Assembly: GCF_001279525.1 (NCBI RefSeq)
Contig: NZ_LGDY01000096.1
Span: forward strand, 49,119-113,118
DNA: 64,000 bases
Direction of reading: 5' to 3'
DNA from: Nocardia sp. NRRL S-836
GTDB taxonomy: Bacteria; Actinomycetota; Actinomycetes; Mycobacteriales; Pseudonocardiaceae
How positions within the stretch are numbered: the first letter of the stretch is position 1; the number at the start of each line of letters is the position of its first letter. The notes beneath the pieces were generated by a model that did not search any database, was not told the DNA's origin, and saw only the letters and a program-made list of their open reading frames with translations. Positions 9,546-17,112 of the stretch are shown here, piece after piece. The position numbers and the translations under genes were made by a program.

Positions 9546-10856
9546 TCAGGCGGTCGAGCCGACTCCCTTGATCCGGCCGTCGCGGAACGCGTCCACGAAC
9601 AGCCGGTGGTCCTCGCGGGTCTGCTGGGCGTAGTCGAGGGCGAACGACACGATCGACTCGGTGAACTCGGCCTCACGGGATCCGATGACCGCGGCGATGG
9701 CCTCCTCGCACTGGAAGGCGACGAGGGTCTGCTCGGAGTCCTCGTCGGCGACGCAGTGCATCTTGGCGGTGGCGCGGCCGAGGTAGTCGAGGACGGGGAG
9801 CATGTCGGCGGGCTCGGTGAGGTCGGACCAGTCGAGGTCGGCCTCGTAAGGCGAGAGTTCGGAGACGACGTAGCCGACGCCGTCGATCTGGGTGTGGCCG
9901 AGCCACGGGTCGGCGTGGGCCTGCAGTGCGCGCTGGGAGACGGCGGTGCGGTGGCCGTGGTCGGTGAAGTACTCGCGGATGCGTTCGTCGGGGACGATGC
10001 GGCTCGGGGCGGCGATGTTGGCCTGCTTCATCGAGAGCACGACGTCGTTCTCCAGCGCCTGGGTGCGGCCCTCGACGAGGATGTTGTAGGCGTGCAGGCC
10101 GGCCGAGCCGATGCCGAAGCCGCTGCGGCCGACGACGTCCTTCACGGTGTAGGTGCGGCTGCTGGCGCGTTTGCCCTGCGGGATGGTGTCCAGGTAGGCC
10201 GTGTAGGCCTGTTCGACGGCGGCGCGGACCTCGGGCGTCAGCTCGTGGGTGCCCTCCCGGTCGCGGCGGAACGTGCGTTCGTAGTCGCGGATCGTGGTCT
10301 TCTCGCGCAGCAGGTCGATGCGGGTGGCGAGGCGGGCGCGTTGCAGGACGCGGTGCAGGGCGCCCTCGGTCGTGTCGAGGCCGAGGCTGAACAGCTCGTC
10401 GCCAGGCTTCTCGGCGAACGTGCGGACCTGGGCGACGTAGGCGGCCACGTAGGTGCCGATCAGGTCGGTGATCACGCTGTCGGGCAGTGCCTTGCGCCAG
10501 CCGAGCAGGGCCATGCTGGCGGCGAAGCGGCGCAGGTCCCAGGTGAACGAGCCGAGGTAGGCCTCGTCGAAGTCGTTCACGTCGAACACGAGCGTGCCCT
10601 CGGAGTCCATGTAGGTGCCGAAGTTCTGGGCGTGCAGGTCGCCCTGGATCCAGATCCGGCCGGTGCGCTCGTCGGCCCATTCGTCCGGAAGTTCCGCCAT
10701 GTCCGCGTAGAACAGGCAGGCGCTGCCCCGGTAGAACGCGAACGGCTCCGCGGCCATCTTCCGGAACTTGTGCCGGAACGCGGCCGGGTCCGCGGTCATC
10801 AGGTCGGTGAACGCCTCTTCGAGCACGCTCACAATGCGGTCGCCACGATCGGTCAC
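9546..10856 (-). CDS. DUF2252 family protein
   Basis: 436 residues from GTG 10856, chosen because AGGAGAGAGGGG lies just upstream; the same frame stays open far beyond it but that extension reads as non-protein. DUF2252 hallmarks are visible: FYRGSACLFYADM, IWIQGDLHAQNFGTYMDSEG, VFDVNDFDEAYLGSFTWDLRR. The GDLHAQNFG and FDVNDFDE motifs resemble the catalytic and metal loops of APH/kinase-fold enzymes, so a phosphotransferase-like role is plausible but unproven. Stands alone. Confidence 0.88.
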   Translation of the reverse strand: MTDRGDRIVSVLEEAFTDLMTADPAAFRHKFRKMAAEPFAFYRGSACLFYADMAELPDEWADERTGRIWIQGDLHAQNFGTYMDSEGTLVFDVNDFDEAYLGSFTWDLRRFAASMALLGWRKALPDSVITDLIGTYVAAYVAQVRTFAEKPGDELFSLGLDTTEGALHRVLQRARLATRIDLLREKTTIRDYERTFRRDREGTHELTPEVRAAVEQAYTAYLDTIPQGKRASSRTYTVKDVVGRSGFGIGSAGLHAYNILVEGRTQALENDVVLSMKQANIAAPSRIVPDERIREYFTDHGHRTAVSQRALQAHADPWLGHTQIDGVGYVVSELSPYEADLDWSDLTEPADMLPVLDYLGRATAKMHCVADEDSEQTLVAFQCEEAIAAVIGSREAEFTESIVSFALDYAQQTREDHRLFVDAFRDGRIKGVGSTA

Positions 10857-11017
10857 GGCGGCACCCCTCTCTCCTGATGACAAGGACGCAAAGCCCACCA
10901 CGCCGGTGCCGTTCCCGCCCGGTGCTGGTGCAAATTTCGTCGGCCGTTCGGCTCGCGTTGACCCGGGCCGGGACGAATCGGGCAGGAATCGAGAAGCCAC
11001 GGCCGTGCGGCGGCCCC

Positions 11018-11023
11018 TAGCGT
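11018..11023 (+). promoter_or_regulatory. -10 element of a leaderless promoter
   Basis: TAGCGT, then seven bases, then ATG 11031: the leaderless spacing. Supports transcription of the short ORF that follows. Confidence 0.4.
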
Positions 11024-11030
11024 CGCGGGC

Positions 11031-11177
11031 ATGTGCTTCATGTTCGGCGCCAGCAGGGAACAGGTGCGGCACGCGCTCGGCCTCGCGGACGAGGCCGAGC
11101 GGGACGAACCGGACGAAGAGAACTCTCCGGTCTACGCCTTGCACTCCAGCAACGTCTGCGCGGAGCTGCCGCCGTAG
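11031..11177 (+). CDS. Putative 48-residue hypothetical protein
   Basis: Starts MCFMFGASREQVRHALGLAD and ends in an acidic stretch and SSNVCAELPP. It has normal-looking codon choice and a leaderless promoter signature directly before the ATG. Its last 46 bases overlap the 3' end of the GT39-type gene on the other strand. No family is recognised. It may be a genuine small protein or a chance ORF. Confidence 0.35.
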   Translation: MCFMFGASREQVRHALGLADEAERDEPDEENSPVYALHSSNVCAELPP

Positions 11178-13189
11178 AGCGACGGGTCCACTGTGGAGCA
11201 GTGCTGCCCGATCCACTCCTGGCGGCCGTTGTCGGTGCCGCCGCGTCCGCCCATGCCACCGGCGTTGCCCAGGACGAACTTCAGCCTGCCCTCGCTCACC
11301 CACGCCTGGAGCTGGTCGACCGACGGCGCGTTGTCCGAGCCGGAGAACCCGCCCATGCCGATCACCACCTCGTCGGAGCCCATGATGAACGGCGCCGCCG
11401 CCTGCGCCGCCCCCGCGACGGCGAGGGTGATCTCGGCGCCACCGCTGTGCTCCTTGGCGTAGTCGAGGATCTTGCGCTGCTCGTCGGACAGTTCCGCACG
11501 CCCGCCACCAAACCCGGGACCGACCAGCTGCGGACCGCGGTTGCCGCGCCCGTTCGGCGCCTGCCGCGTTCCGCCCGGCGGCTGCACGCCGTTCGGCGGC
11601 ACCTGCCCACCAGGCACTTGCCCACCCGGCAGCTGCCCGCCCGGCACCTGCCCGTACCGGAAGAGTTGGCCCACACCGCCCTGGCTCGGCCCCGCGGCGG
11701 GCATCACCCCGTTGCCGCTCGCCGTCGCGGCCGTCGCCGTCGACCACACGGCCGGCACCAGCAGCACCGCCACCACCGCGGCGACCAGCCCGGTCCGGCG
11801 CAGCCCCGCCAGCAGCACCACGACCGCCACCACCGCGACCCCGGCCACCGCCCACCGCGTCCACCCGAACCACGACGTGTCCCGCGAGACCACCACGAAC
11901 GCCCACGCCGCGGTGATCGCGACCGCGACCGGCAGCAGGAACCGCACGAAGCTCCTGGCCCGCCAGAACATCACCAGCCCGGCGGCACCGATCGCGGCGA
12001 CGGCCGGTGCGAGCATCGTCGTGTAGTACGGGTGGAAGATGCCCTGCGCGAAGCTGAACACCGCCATCGTCACCAGCAGCCAGCTGCCCCACATGAACCA
12101 GCCCGCGCGTTCGGCCGCGTCGCCGGGAACCTTGCCACGCCAGCGCAACACGCCACCGGCAGCGACCACGAGCAGCACCAGCAGGCACAACGGCAGCAGC
12201 CACGAGATCTGCCCGCCGACCGCGCTCGCGAACATCCGGGTGATCCCGGCCTGGCCACCGAACATCGCGCCGCCGCCGGGAGCACCGACGACCTCCACGC
12301 CCGGTGGCGGCTGGCCGATCATCCGCTCGCCGCCACCGCGGTTGCCGTCACCGCCGAACACCCGGCCGAGACCGTTGTAGCCGATGATCAGGTCCCACGC
12401 GCCGCCGTCGGCCGACCCGCCGATGTACGGCTTGGAGCCCGGCCACCACGCGTGCAGCGCCACCCACCAGAACGACGACGCGACCAGCACCGCACCGGCG
12501 CCCAGCAGGTCGAGGAGCCGCCTCTTGAGCGGCGCGTTCGTCGCCACCAGATAGGCCAGCGCGAACCCCGGCACCACGATCCACGCCTGCAGCATCTTCG
12601 TCAGGAAGCCGCAGCCGATGAAGAAAGCGCACCACAGCAACCACTTCGTGCGCACCCGGCTCTCCGGGGCCCGCACCGACCGCGTGAACGCGTAGGCGGC
12701 GGCGACCAGCGTCAGCACCAGCAGCGTGTCCGGGTTGTTGTCCCGGTTGATCGCCACGGTGATCGGCGTCAGGGCGAGGATCAACGCCGCGAGCAGCGCC
12801 ACCTTCTCGTCGGCCCACAGCCGGACCGCGCGGTGCAGCAGGAACACCGCCGCGACGCCCTCGGCGACCTGCGGCAGCAGCACCGCCCAGCCGTGGAACC
12901 CGAACAGCCACACCGCGACCGCCTGCGGCCACAACGCCATCGGCGGCTTGTCGACGGTCACCACGCCGGCCGGGTCGAACGAGCCGAACAGGAAGTGGGT
13001 GAACGACGTCGACATCGACTTCGCGGCGGCCGCGTAGTAGGCGTTGCCCACCTGGCCCGCCCCGATCTGCCACACGTACAGCGCACCGGCGGCCGCGCAG
13101 ATCGCCGCGAGCGCCCAGGCCGGCCAGCGCGCCGGCCGGGTTTCCGCTGGCGTGGCAACAGGTGCGGCCACCTCGGCAGTGGCGGTCAT
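11132..13189 (-). CDS. GT39-type membrane glycosyltransferase (ArnT/PMT-like, YkcB family)
   Basis: 685 residues from ATG 13189, which overlaps the stop of the upstream gene by four bases (ATGA). It has about a dozen transmembrane helices. The PMT/ArnT signature follows helix 1: NAYYAAAAKSM then DPAGVVTVDKPPMALW, with the catalytic acidic residue in this region by family analogy. After the membrane part comes a Pro/Gly-rich linker with repeated GGQVP/GGQLP units (residues about 515-560) and an extracytoplasmic domain (LDYAKEHSGGAEITLAV; MGGFSGSDNAPSVDQL). It probably moves a sugar from a polyprenyl-phosphate donor made by the GT2-GtrA protein upstream onto an envelope acceptor. Confidence 0.88.
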   Translation of the reverse strand: MTATAEVAAPVATPAETRPARWPAWALAAICAAAGALYVWQIGAGQVGNAYYAAAAKSMSTSFTHFLFGSFDPAGVVTVDKPPMALWPQAVAVWLFGFHGWAVLLPQVAEGVAAVFLLHRAVRLWADEKVALLAALILALTPITVAINRDNNPDTLLVLTLVAAAYAFTRSVRAPESRVRTKWLLWCAFFIGCGFLTKMLQAWIVVPGFALAYLVATNAPLKRRLLDLLGAGAVLVASSFWWVALHAWWPGSKPYIGGSADGGAWDLIIGYNGLGRVFGGDGNRGGGERMIGQPPPGVEVVGAPGGGAMFGGQAGITRMFASAVGGQISWLLPLCLLVLLVVAAGGVLRWRGKVPGDAAERAGWFMWGSWLLVTMAVFSFAQGIFHPYYTTMLAPAVAAIGAAGLVMFWRARSFVRFLLPVAVAITAAWAFVVVSRDTSWFGWTRWAVAGVAVVAVVVLLAGLRRTGLVAAVVAVLLVPAVWSTATAATASGNGVMPAAGPSQGGVGQLFRYGQVPGGQLPGGQVPGGQVPPNGVQPPGGTRQAPNGRGNRGPQLVGPGFGGGRAELSDEQRKILDYAKEHSGGAEITLAVAGAAQAAAPFIMGSDEVVIGMGGFSGSDNAPSVDQLQAWVSEGRLKFVLGNAGGMGGRGGTDNGRQEWIGQHCSTVDPSLYGGSSAQTLLECKA

Positions 13190-14430
13190 GCTGAGTCCTT
13201 TCGGTCGTCCCTGCGGAACACCCAGCTCCGCAACAGGAAGAAACGTCCCGCCGTGCCCACGGCCGACGAGCCGAGCAGCACCGCCAGCTCCAGCAGGCGC
13301 GGCGGATCGGGGGTGGCCGCGTGCAGCACGAGCAGCGCGGCCGAGGTGAACGCGTAGTAGAGGCCGAACACCACGAGACCCTGCAGGTGCGTCCTGCCGC
13401 GGGCGGTGTTGCGGGCCGTGAAGGTGAAGCGCCGGTTGGCCTCCGTGTTGACCAGGGTGGTGATCACGAGTGCGAGCAGGTTCGCCGTCAGCACCGGCCA
13501 CCACGTGCGGAAGACGCCGTACAGGGCCAGGTTCGCGAGCGTGGAGACCACGCCGATCACCGCGAACGACAGCACCTGCCACGACAGCCCGCCTTCGCTG
13601 CGGCTGAGCACGGCGTCGGGGTGGATCGCCCGCGGCGCGGGCCGTTGCGGCAGACCGGGTACGCGGGCGGTGCCGTTCGCCTTGGCCTTCGCCACCCTGA
13701 CCAGCCCCTTCACGTCGTCCAGCGCGGTGGCCAGCACGTCGACCCGGCTGTCCACGTCCTCGACCCAGTCCACCGGCACCTCGTGCACGCGCAGACCGTT
13801 GTGCTCGGCCAGGAGCAGCAGCTCCGTGTCGAAGAACCACGCGTCGTCGCCCGCCCGTTCGAGCAGCGGGCGGACCACCTCCAGCCGCGCCGCCTTGAAG
13901 CCGCACTGCGCGTCGCTGAACCGCGCGCCGTGCGTGAGCCGGATCAGCGCGTTGTAGCCGCGTGACACCAGTTCGCGCCGCGGTCCGCGCACGGTCCGCG
14001 CGCCCGGTGCGTGCCGGGAGCCGATCGCGAGGTCGGAGTGGCCGTTGACCAGCGGCGCGACCAGCGGCAGGAGCCCGTCCAGGCCGGTGGACAGGTCGAC
14101 GTCCATGTACACGACCACGGCGGCCTCGCTGGCGCCCCACGCCTCCTTCAGCGCGAGCCCGCGGCCCTTGCGGTCGAGGTGGTGCACGCGCACCCGGTCG
14201 TACCGCCCGGCCAGGTCGTGCGCGGTGGCCAGGGTCGCGTCGGTGCTCGCGTTGTCGACGACCACGATCGACCAGTCGAACGGGAACTGCTCGCGCAGGA
14301 ACCCGTGCAGCACCTCGACGCACCCCGGCAGCGCGCGTTCCTCGTTGAAGACGGGGATCATGATGTCCACGGCCGTCGTGGTCCTGTCGTCACGGCGCCG
14401 CACCGCGGCTGGCGCCCCGCTGACCGCCAT
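13186..14430 (-). CDS. GT2 polyprenyl-phosphate glycosyltransferase fused to GtrA domain (YkcC-like)
   Basis: 414 residues from ATG 14430, chosen for the GGAGAG six bases upstream. The N-terminal GT2 domain has IMIPVFNEE, VVDNASTD, YMDVDLST (the DxD-type metal site) and AIGSRH. The C-terminal GtrA/DPMS domain has four helices (SFAVIGVVSTLANLALYGVF, then LALVITTLVNTEANRRFTF). It likely makes and flips a polyprenyl-phosphate sugar for the GT39-type enzyme encoded next, with which it is translationally coupled. Divergent from a two-component system. Confidence 0.9.
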   Translation of the reverse strand: MAVSGAPAAVRRRDDRTTTAVDIMIPVFNEERALPGCVEVLHGFLREQFPFDWSIVVVDNASTDATLATAHDLAGRYDRVRVHHLDRKGRGLALKEAWGASEAAVVVYMDVDLSTGLDGLLPLVAPLVNGHSDLAIGSRHAPGARTVRGPRRELVSRGYNALIRLTHGARFSDAQCGFKAARLEVVRPLLERAGDDAWFFDTELLLLAEHNGLRVHEVPVDWVEDVDSRVDVLATALDDVKGLVRVAKAKANGTARVPGLPQRPAPRAIHPDAVLSRSEGGLSWQVLSFAVIGVVSTLANLALYGVFRTWWPVLTANLLALVITTLVNTEANRRFTFTARNTARGRTHLQGLVVFGLYYAFTSAALLVLHAATPDPPRLLELAVLLGSSAVGTAGRFFLLRSWVFRRDDRKDSA

Positions 14431-14493
14431 CTGCTCTCCGTTCCACTGTGGACACACCGGTTCGTTCCGAGTCCCAGGTTCGCGGCGCGGTCG

Positions 14494-14532
14494 TGAGAAC
14501 GTCCTTGGCTTCTGCTGAGAGATTCGTGAGAG
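14494..14532 (+). promoter_or_regulatory. Direct-repeat boxes for an OmpR-type response regulator
   Basis: TGAGAA at 14494, TGAGAG at 14516 and TGAGAG at 14527 lie 22 and 11 bases apart, on one face of the helix. Eleven-base direct repeats are the usual target form of OmpR/PhoB regulators. They lie in the divergent promoter between the glycosyltransferase pair and the response regulator gene, so autoregulation and control of both are likely. Confidence 0.45.
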
Positions 14533-14570
14533 CCCGCGTGCTCACACAGCGGGCTCACAGACTCCGGCCT

Positions 14571-14576
14571 TACCGT
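14571..14576 (+). promoter_or_regulatory. -10 element of a leaderless promoter
   Basis: TACCGT, seven bases, then ATG 14584 of the response regulator. Confidence 0.5.
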
Positions 14577-14583
14577 CGCTGCC

Positions 14584-15249
14584 ATGCGACTGCTGGTGGT
14601 GGACGACGACCCGGACGTGCGGGACAGCCTGCGGCGCAGCCTGGAGTTCGAGGGCTACGAGGTCACCACAGCCGCGGACGGTGCGGAGGCGTTGGGCCGG
14701 CTCACCGGCGTCGACCTCGCGATCCTCGACCTGATGATGCCGAACGTCGACGGCTCGGAGGCCTGCCGCAGGTTGCGCGCGGCCGGAGAGCGCTTGCCGG
14801 TGCTCATGCTGACCGCGCGGGACGCGTTGGGCGACCGGGTGACCGGCCTGGACGCCGGTGCCGACGACTACCTCGTCAAACCGTTCGCGCTGGAGGAGCT
14901 GCTGGCCCGCGTGCGCGCGTTGCTCAAGCAGAACCGCCGCCGCGCGCAACCGTCGGCGCTGCAGTTCGCCGACCTGCGGATGGACCCGGCCGAACGCGCC
15001 GTCTGCCGCGGCGGTGTCCGGCTCGACCTGACGCCGACCGAGTTCGACCTGCTCGCCGTGTTCCTCGCCGATCCCGGCCGGTTGCTGTCCAAGCAGCACC
15101 TCAAGCACGCGGTGTGGGGCCACGACCAGGGCACCAACAACCTCGACGTGTACATCGGCTACCTGCGCCGCAAGACCGAGGCCGGTGGCCGTTCCCGGCT
15201 GCTGCACACCGTGCGCGGCATGGGTTTCATCCTGCGCGAGTCGCCGTGA
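14584..15249 (+). CDS. OmpR-family response regulator
   Basis: 221 residues. Receiver domain: acidic pocket D7-D8-D9, phospho-acceptor D49 (AILDLMMP), T77 and K99 (YLVKPF). Winged-helix DNA-binding domain from about 125 to the end (LTPTEFDLLAVFL, recognition helix NNLDVYIGYLRRKTE). Its TGA overlaps the GTG of the sensor kinase. With the direct repeats upstream it likely controls its own operon and the divergent envelope glycosyltransferases. Confidence 0.95.
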   Translation: MRLLVVDDDPDVRDSLRRSLEFEGYEVTTAADGAEALGRLTGVDLAILDLMMPNVDGSEACRRLRAAGERLPVLMLTARDALGDRVTGLDAGADDYLVKPFALEELLARVRALLKQNRRRAQPSALQFADLRMDPAERAVCRGGVRLDLTPTEFDLLAVFLADPGRLLSKQHLKHAVWGHDQGTNNLDVYIGYLRRKTEAGGRSRLLHTVRGMGFILRESP

Positions 15250-16682
15250 GGGGCCCCGTGCTGCTGCGGAGCAAGCTCGCGGTCATCACCGCGTGCGTCG
15301 TCGCCGTCGCGATCGCCGGCATCAGCGTCGTCACGTGGCTGGTCACCGAGCACAACCTGCGTTCCCAGCTCGACAAGTCGCTGCTGGCGAGCCTGCCGCC
15401 GCCGATCCGCCTCCCGCAGGCGCCCGGTGAGCTGCGGGTGTTCAAGCTGCGCTGCGACCAGGGTGTCCCGGGCGAGGGGCTGCAGCAGGTGCTGCAAGGC
15501 ATCCAGGAGCTCCGGCCGGACGGCAGCACGTGCGCGCCGCCCGGCGTCGACCCGGTCGTCACCACCACCGCCGACCTCCGGACGCGGACCGCCACGTTCC
15601 GCGACGGCGTGACCCGCTCCGGCGCCTCGGCACGGGTGCTGCTCCAGCCGCTGGACAACGGCGCCGTGCTGGTGCTCAGCCGCAGCCTCGCCGAGATCGA
15701 CGGCACGCTCACCACGCTCGCCGGTGTGCTCGTGAGCGTCTCCGCGCTGGGCGCGTTGCTCGTGGCGGCGGGTGGTCTATGGCTCACGAGGCGCGCGCTC
15801 GCACCGATGGAACGCCTTACGGAAACGGCCGAACACATCGCCCGCACCGAGGACCTGACCACCCCGGTCACCGTCTCCGGCCAGGACGAGGTCGGCCGGC
15901 TGGGCCGGGCGTTCACCGCGATGACCGCCGCGCTCGCCGAGTCCCGCCGCAGGCAGCGCGACCTGGTCAACGACGCCGCGCACGAGCTGCGCACACCGTT
16001 GACCAGCCTGCGCACCAACATCGACCTGCTGGTCCGCGCCGAGCAGACGGGCCGCGAGCTGCCCGGCCGTGGCGAGGTCCTGGACCGGCTCCAATCCCAA
16101 AGCCGCGAGTTCAGCGACCTGGTCAACGAGCTGGTCGTGCTCGCCCGCGACGACCGCGAGCTCGCCCGTGACCCGGTGGCCGTCGGCGCGGTGGTCGACC
16201 GCGCGGTCCGCAGGGCCCGCAGCCGGGCCCACGACCACGTCTTCGACGTTGACCGGGCGGACTGGTCGGTGCTCGGCGACGCGGCCGCGCTCGAACGCAG
16301 CGTGCTGAACCTGCTGGACAACGCGGTGAAGTTCGGCCCGGCCGGCTCCACGATCACCGTCCGCTCCGGACCCGGCTGGCTCACCGTCACCGACGAGGGC
16401 CCCGGGGTGGCACGCGAGCACCGTTCCGCGGCGTTCGAACGGTTCTGGCGCGCTCCCGACGCGCGCGGGCTGCCCGGCTCCGGCCTGGGCTTGGCGATCG
16501 TGGCGGACATCGTTGCCGTGCACGGCGGATCGGTCCGCTTCGTGCCTAACGGACGTGGCGCCTCGGTGCGCGTCGAGCTGCCGCCGCACCGACCCGTTGC
16601 GGTTGCACGGGCCCAGAAGTCAGCATCACGAAGCACACCAGCACCAGGATCGCTCCGCACGCCACCCATGTCAGCGTTCTGA
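15246..16682 (+). CDS. Sensor histidine kinase
   Basis: 478 residues from GTG 15246, overlapping the regulator stop by four bases. Transmembrane helices at about 10-33 and 158-181 flank a ~120-residue extracytoplasmic sensor with two cysteines (C70, C96). A HAMP domain follows (RRALAPMERLTETAEHIAR), then the DHp box with H246 (NDAAHELRTPLTSLRTNID), the N box (LLDNAVKFG), the G1 box (DEGPGV) and the G2 box (GSGLGLAIV). The C-terminal ~40 residues overlap the convergent membrane-protein gene. It phosphorylates the upstream regulator; the signal is unknown. Confidence 0.93.
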   Translation: MRGPVLLRSKLAVITACVVAVAIAGISVVTWLVTEHNLRSQLDKSLLASLPPPIRLPQAPGELRVFKLRCDQGVPGEGLQQVLQGIQELRPDGSTCAPPGVDPVVTTTADLRTRTATFRDGVTRSGASARVLLQPLDNGAVLVLSRSLAEIDGTLTTLAGVLVSVSALGALLVAAGGLWLTRRALAPMERLTETAEHIARTEDLTTPVTVSGQDEVGRLGRAFTAMTAALAESRRRQRDLVNDAAHELRTPLTSLRTNIDLLVRAEQTGRELPGRGEVLDRLQSQSREFSDLVNELVVLARDDRELARDPVAVGAVVDRAVRRARSRAHDHVFDVDRADWSVLGDAAALERSVLNLLDNAVKFGPAGSTITVRSGPGWLTVTDEGPGVAREHRSAAFERFWRAPDARGLPGSGLGLAIVADIVAVHGGSVRFVPNGRGASVRVELPPHRPVAVARAQKSASRSTPAPGSLRTPPMSAF

Positions 16683-17025
16683 CCGAGTCCACCGGCGCGG
16701 GCGCCCCGATGCCGAACACCAGCAACGGCAGCCCCAGCGCGTAGCAGACCGCCGCCGCGAAGGGCCGCCCCGCGCCACTGAGCAGCAACGGCACCGCGGC
16801 GACCGCCGTCAGCACGGCGAACCCGAGCCAGCCGTAGGTCAGCCCGGCGTGCAACGCGGCGGTGATGCCCGCACCGTCCTTCGCACGCACAGCGAGCTCG
16901 GCCTCCTCCACGGTCTTGAGGCCAATCACGGCCCGTATACCTGCCGCAGCAGCAGTAGCCACCAACGACCAGCCCAGCACCGTGCGACCGCGCCGCACCG
17001 CATCCACGCGTTTCCTGGTGTCCAC
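16546..17025 (-). CDS. Small integral membrane protein, unknown
   Basis: About 159 residues with four hydrophobic helices (TVLGWSLVATAAAAGIRAVIG; YGWLGFAVLTAVAAVPLLL; FAAAVCYALGLPLLVFGIG; TLTWVACGAILVLVCFVML). The frame is open to 17082, but that extension is cysteine-rich and unlike a membrane leader, so GTG 17025 is preferred; GTG 17004 is also possible. The 3' end overlaps the histidine-kinase gene by 137 bases on the opposite strand. No family recognised. Confidence 0.6.
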   Translation of the reverse strand: MDTRKRVDAVRRGRTVLGWSLVATAAAAGIRAVIGLKTVEEAELAVRAKDGAGITAALHAGLTYGWLGFAVLTAVAAVPLLLSGAGRPFAAAVCYALGLPLLVFGIGAPAPVDSVRTLTWVACGAILVLVCFVMLTSGPVQPQRVGAAAARRAPRRHVR

Positions 17026-17112
17026 GCAGTTCAGTGTGTTGCCGCTACGGCGTGACGTGCGCGCGCAGACGCCCAGGTGCACTCGGTCGGGTGTCAGTGC
17101 TGGTGACAGCTC

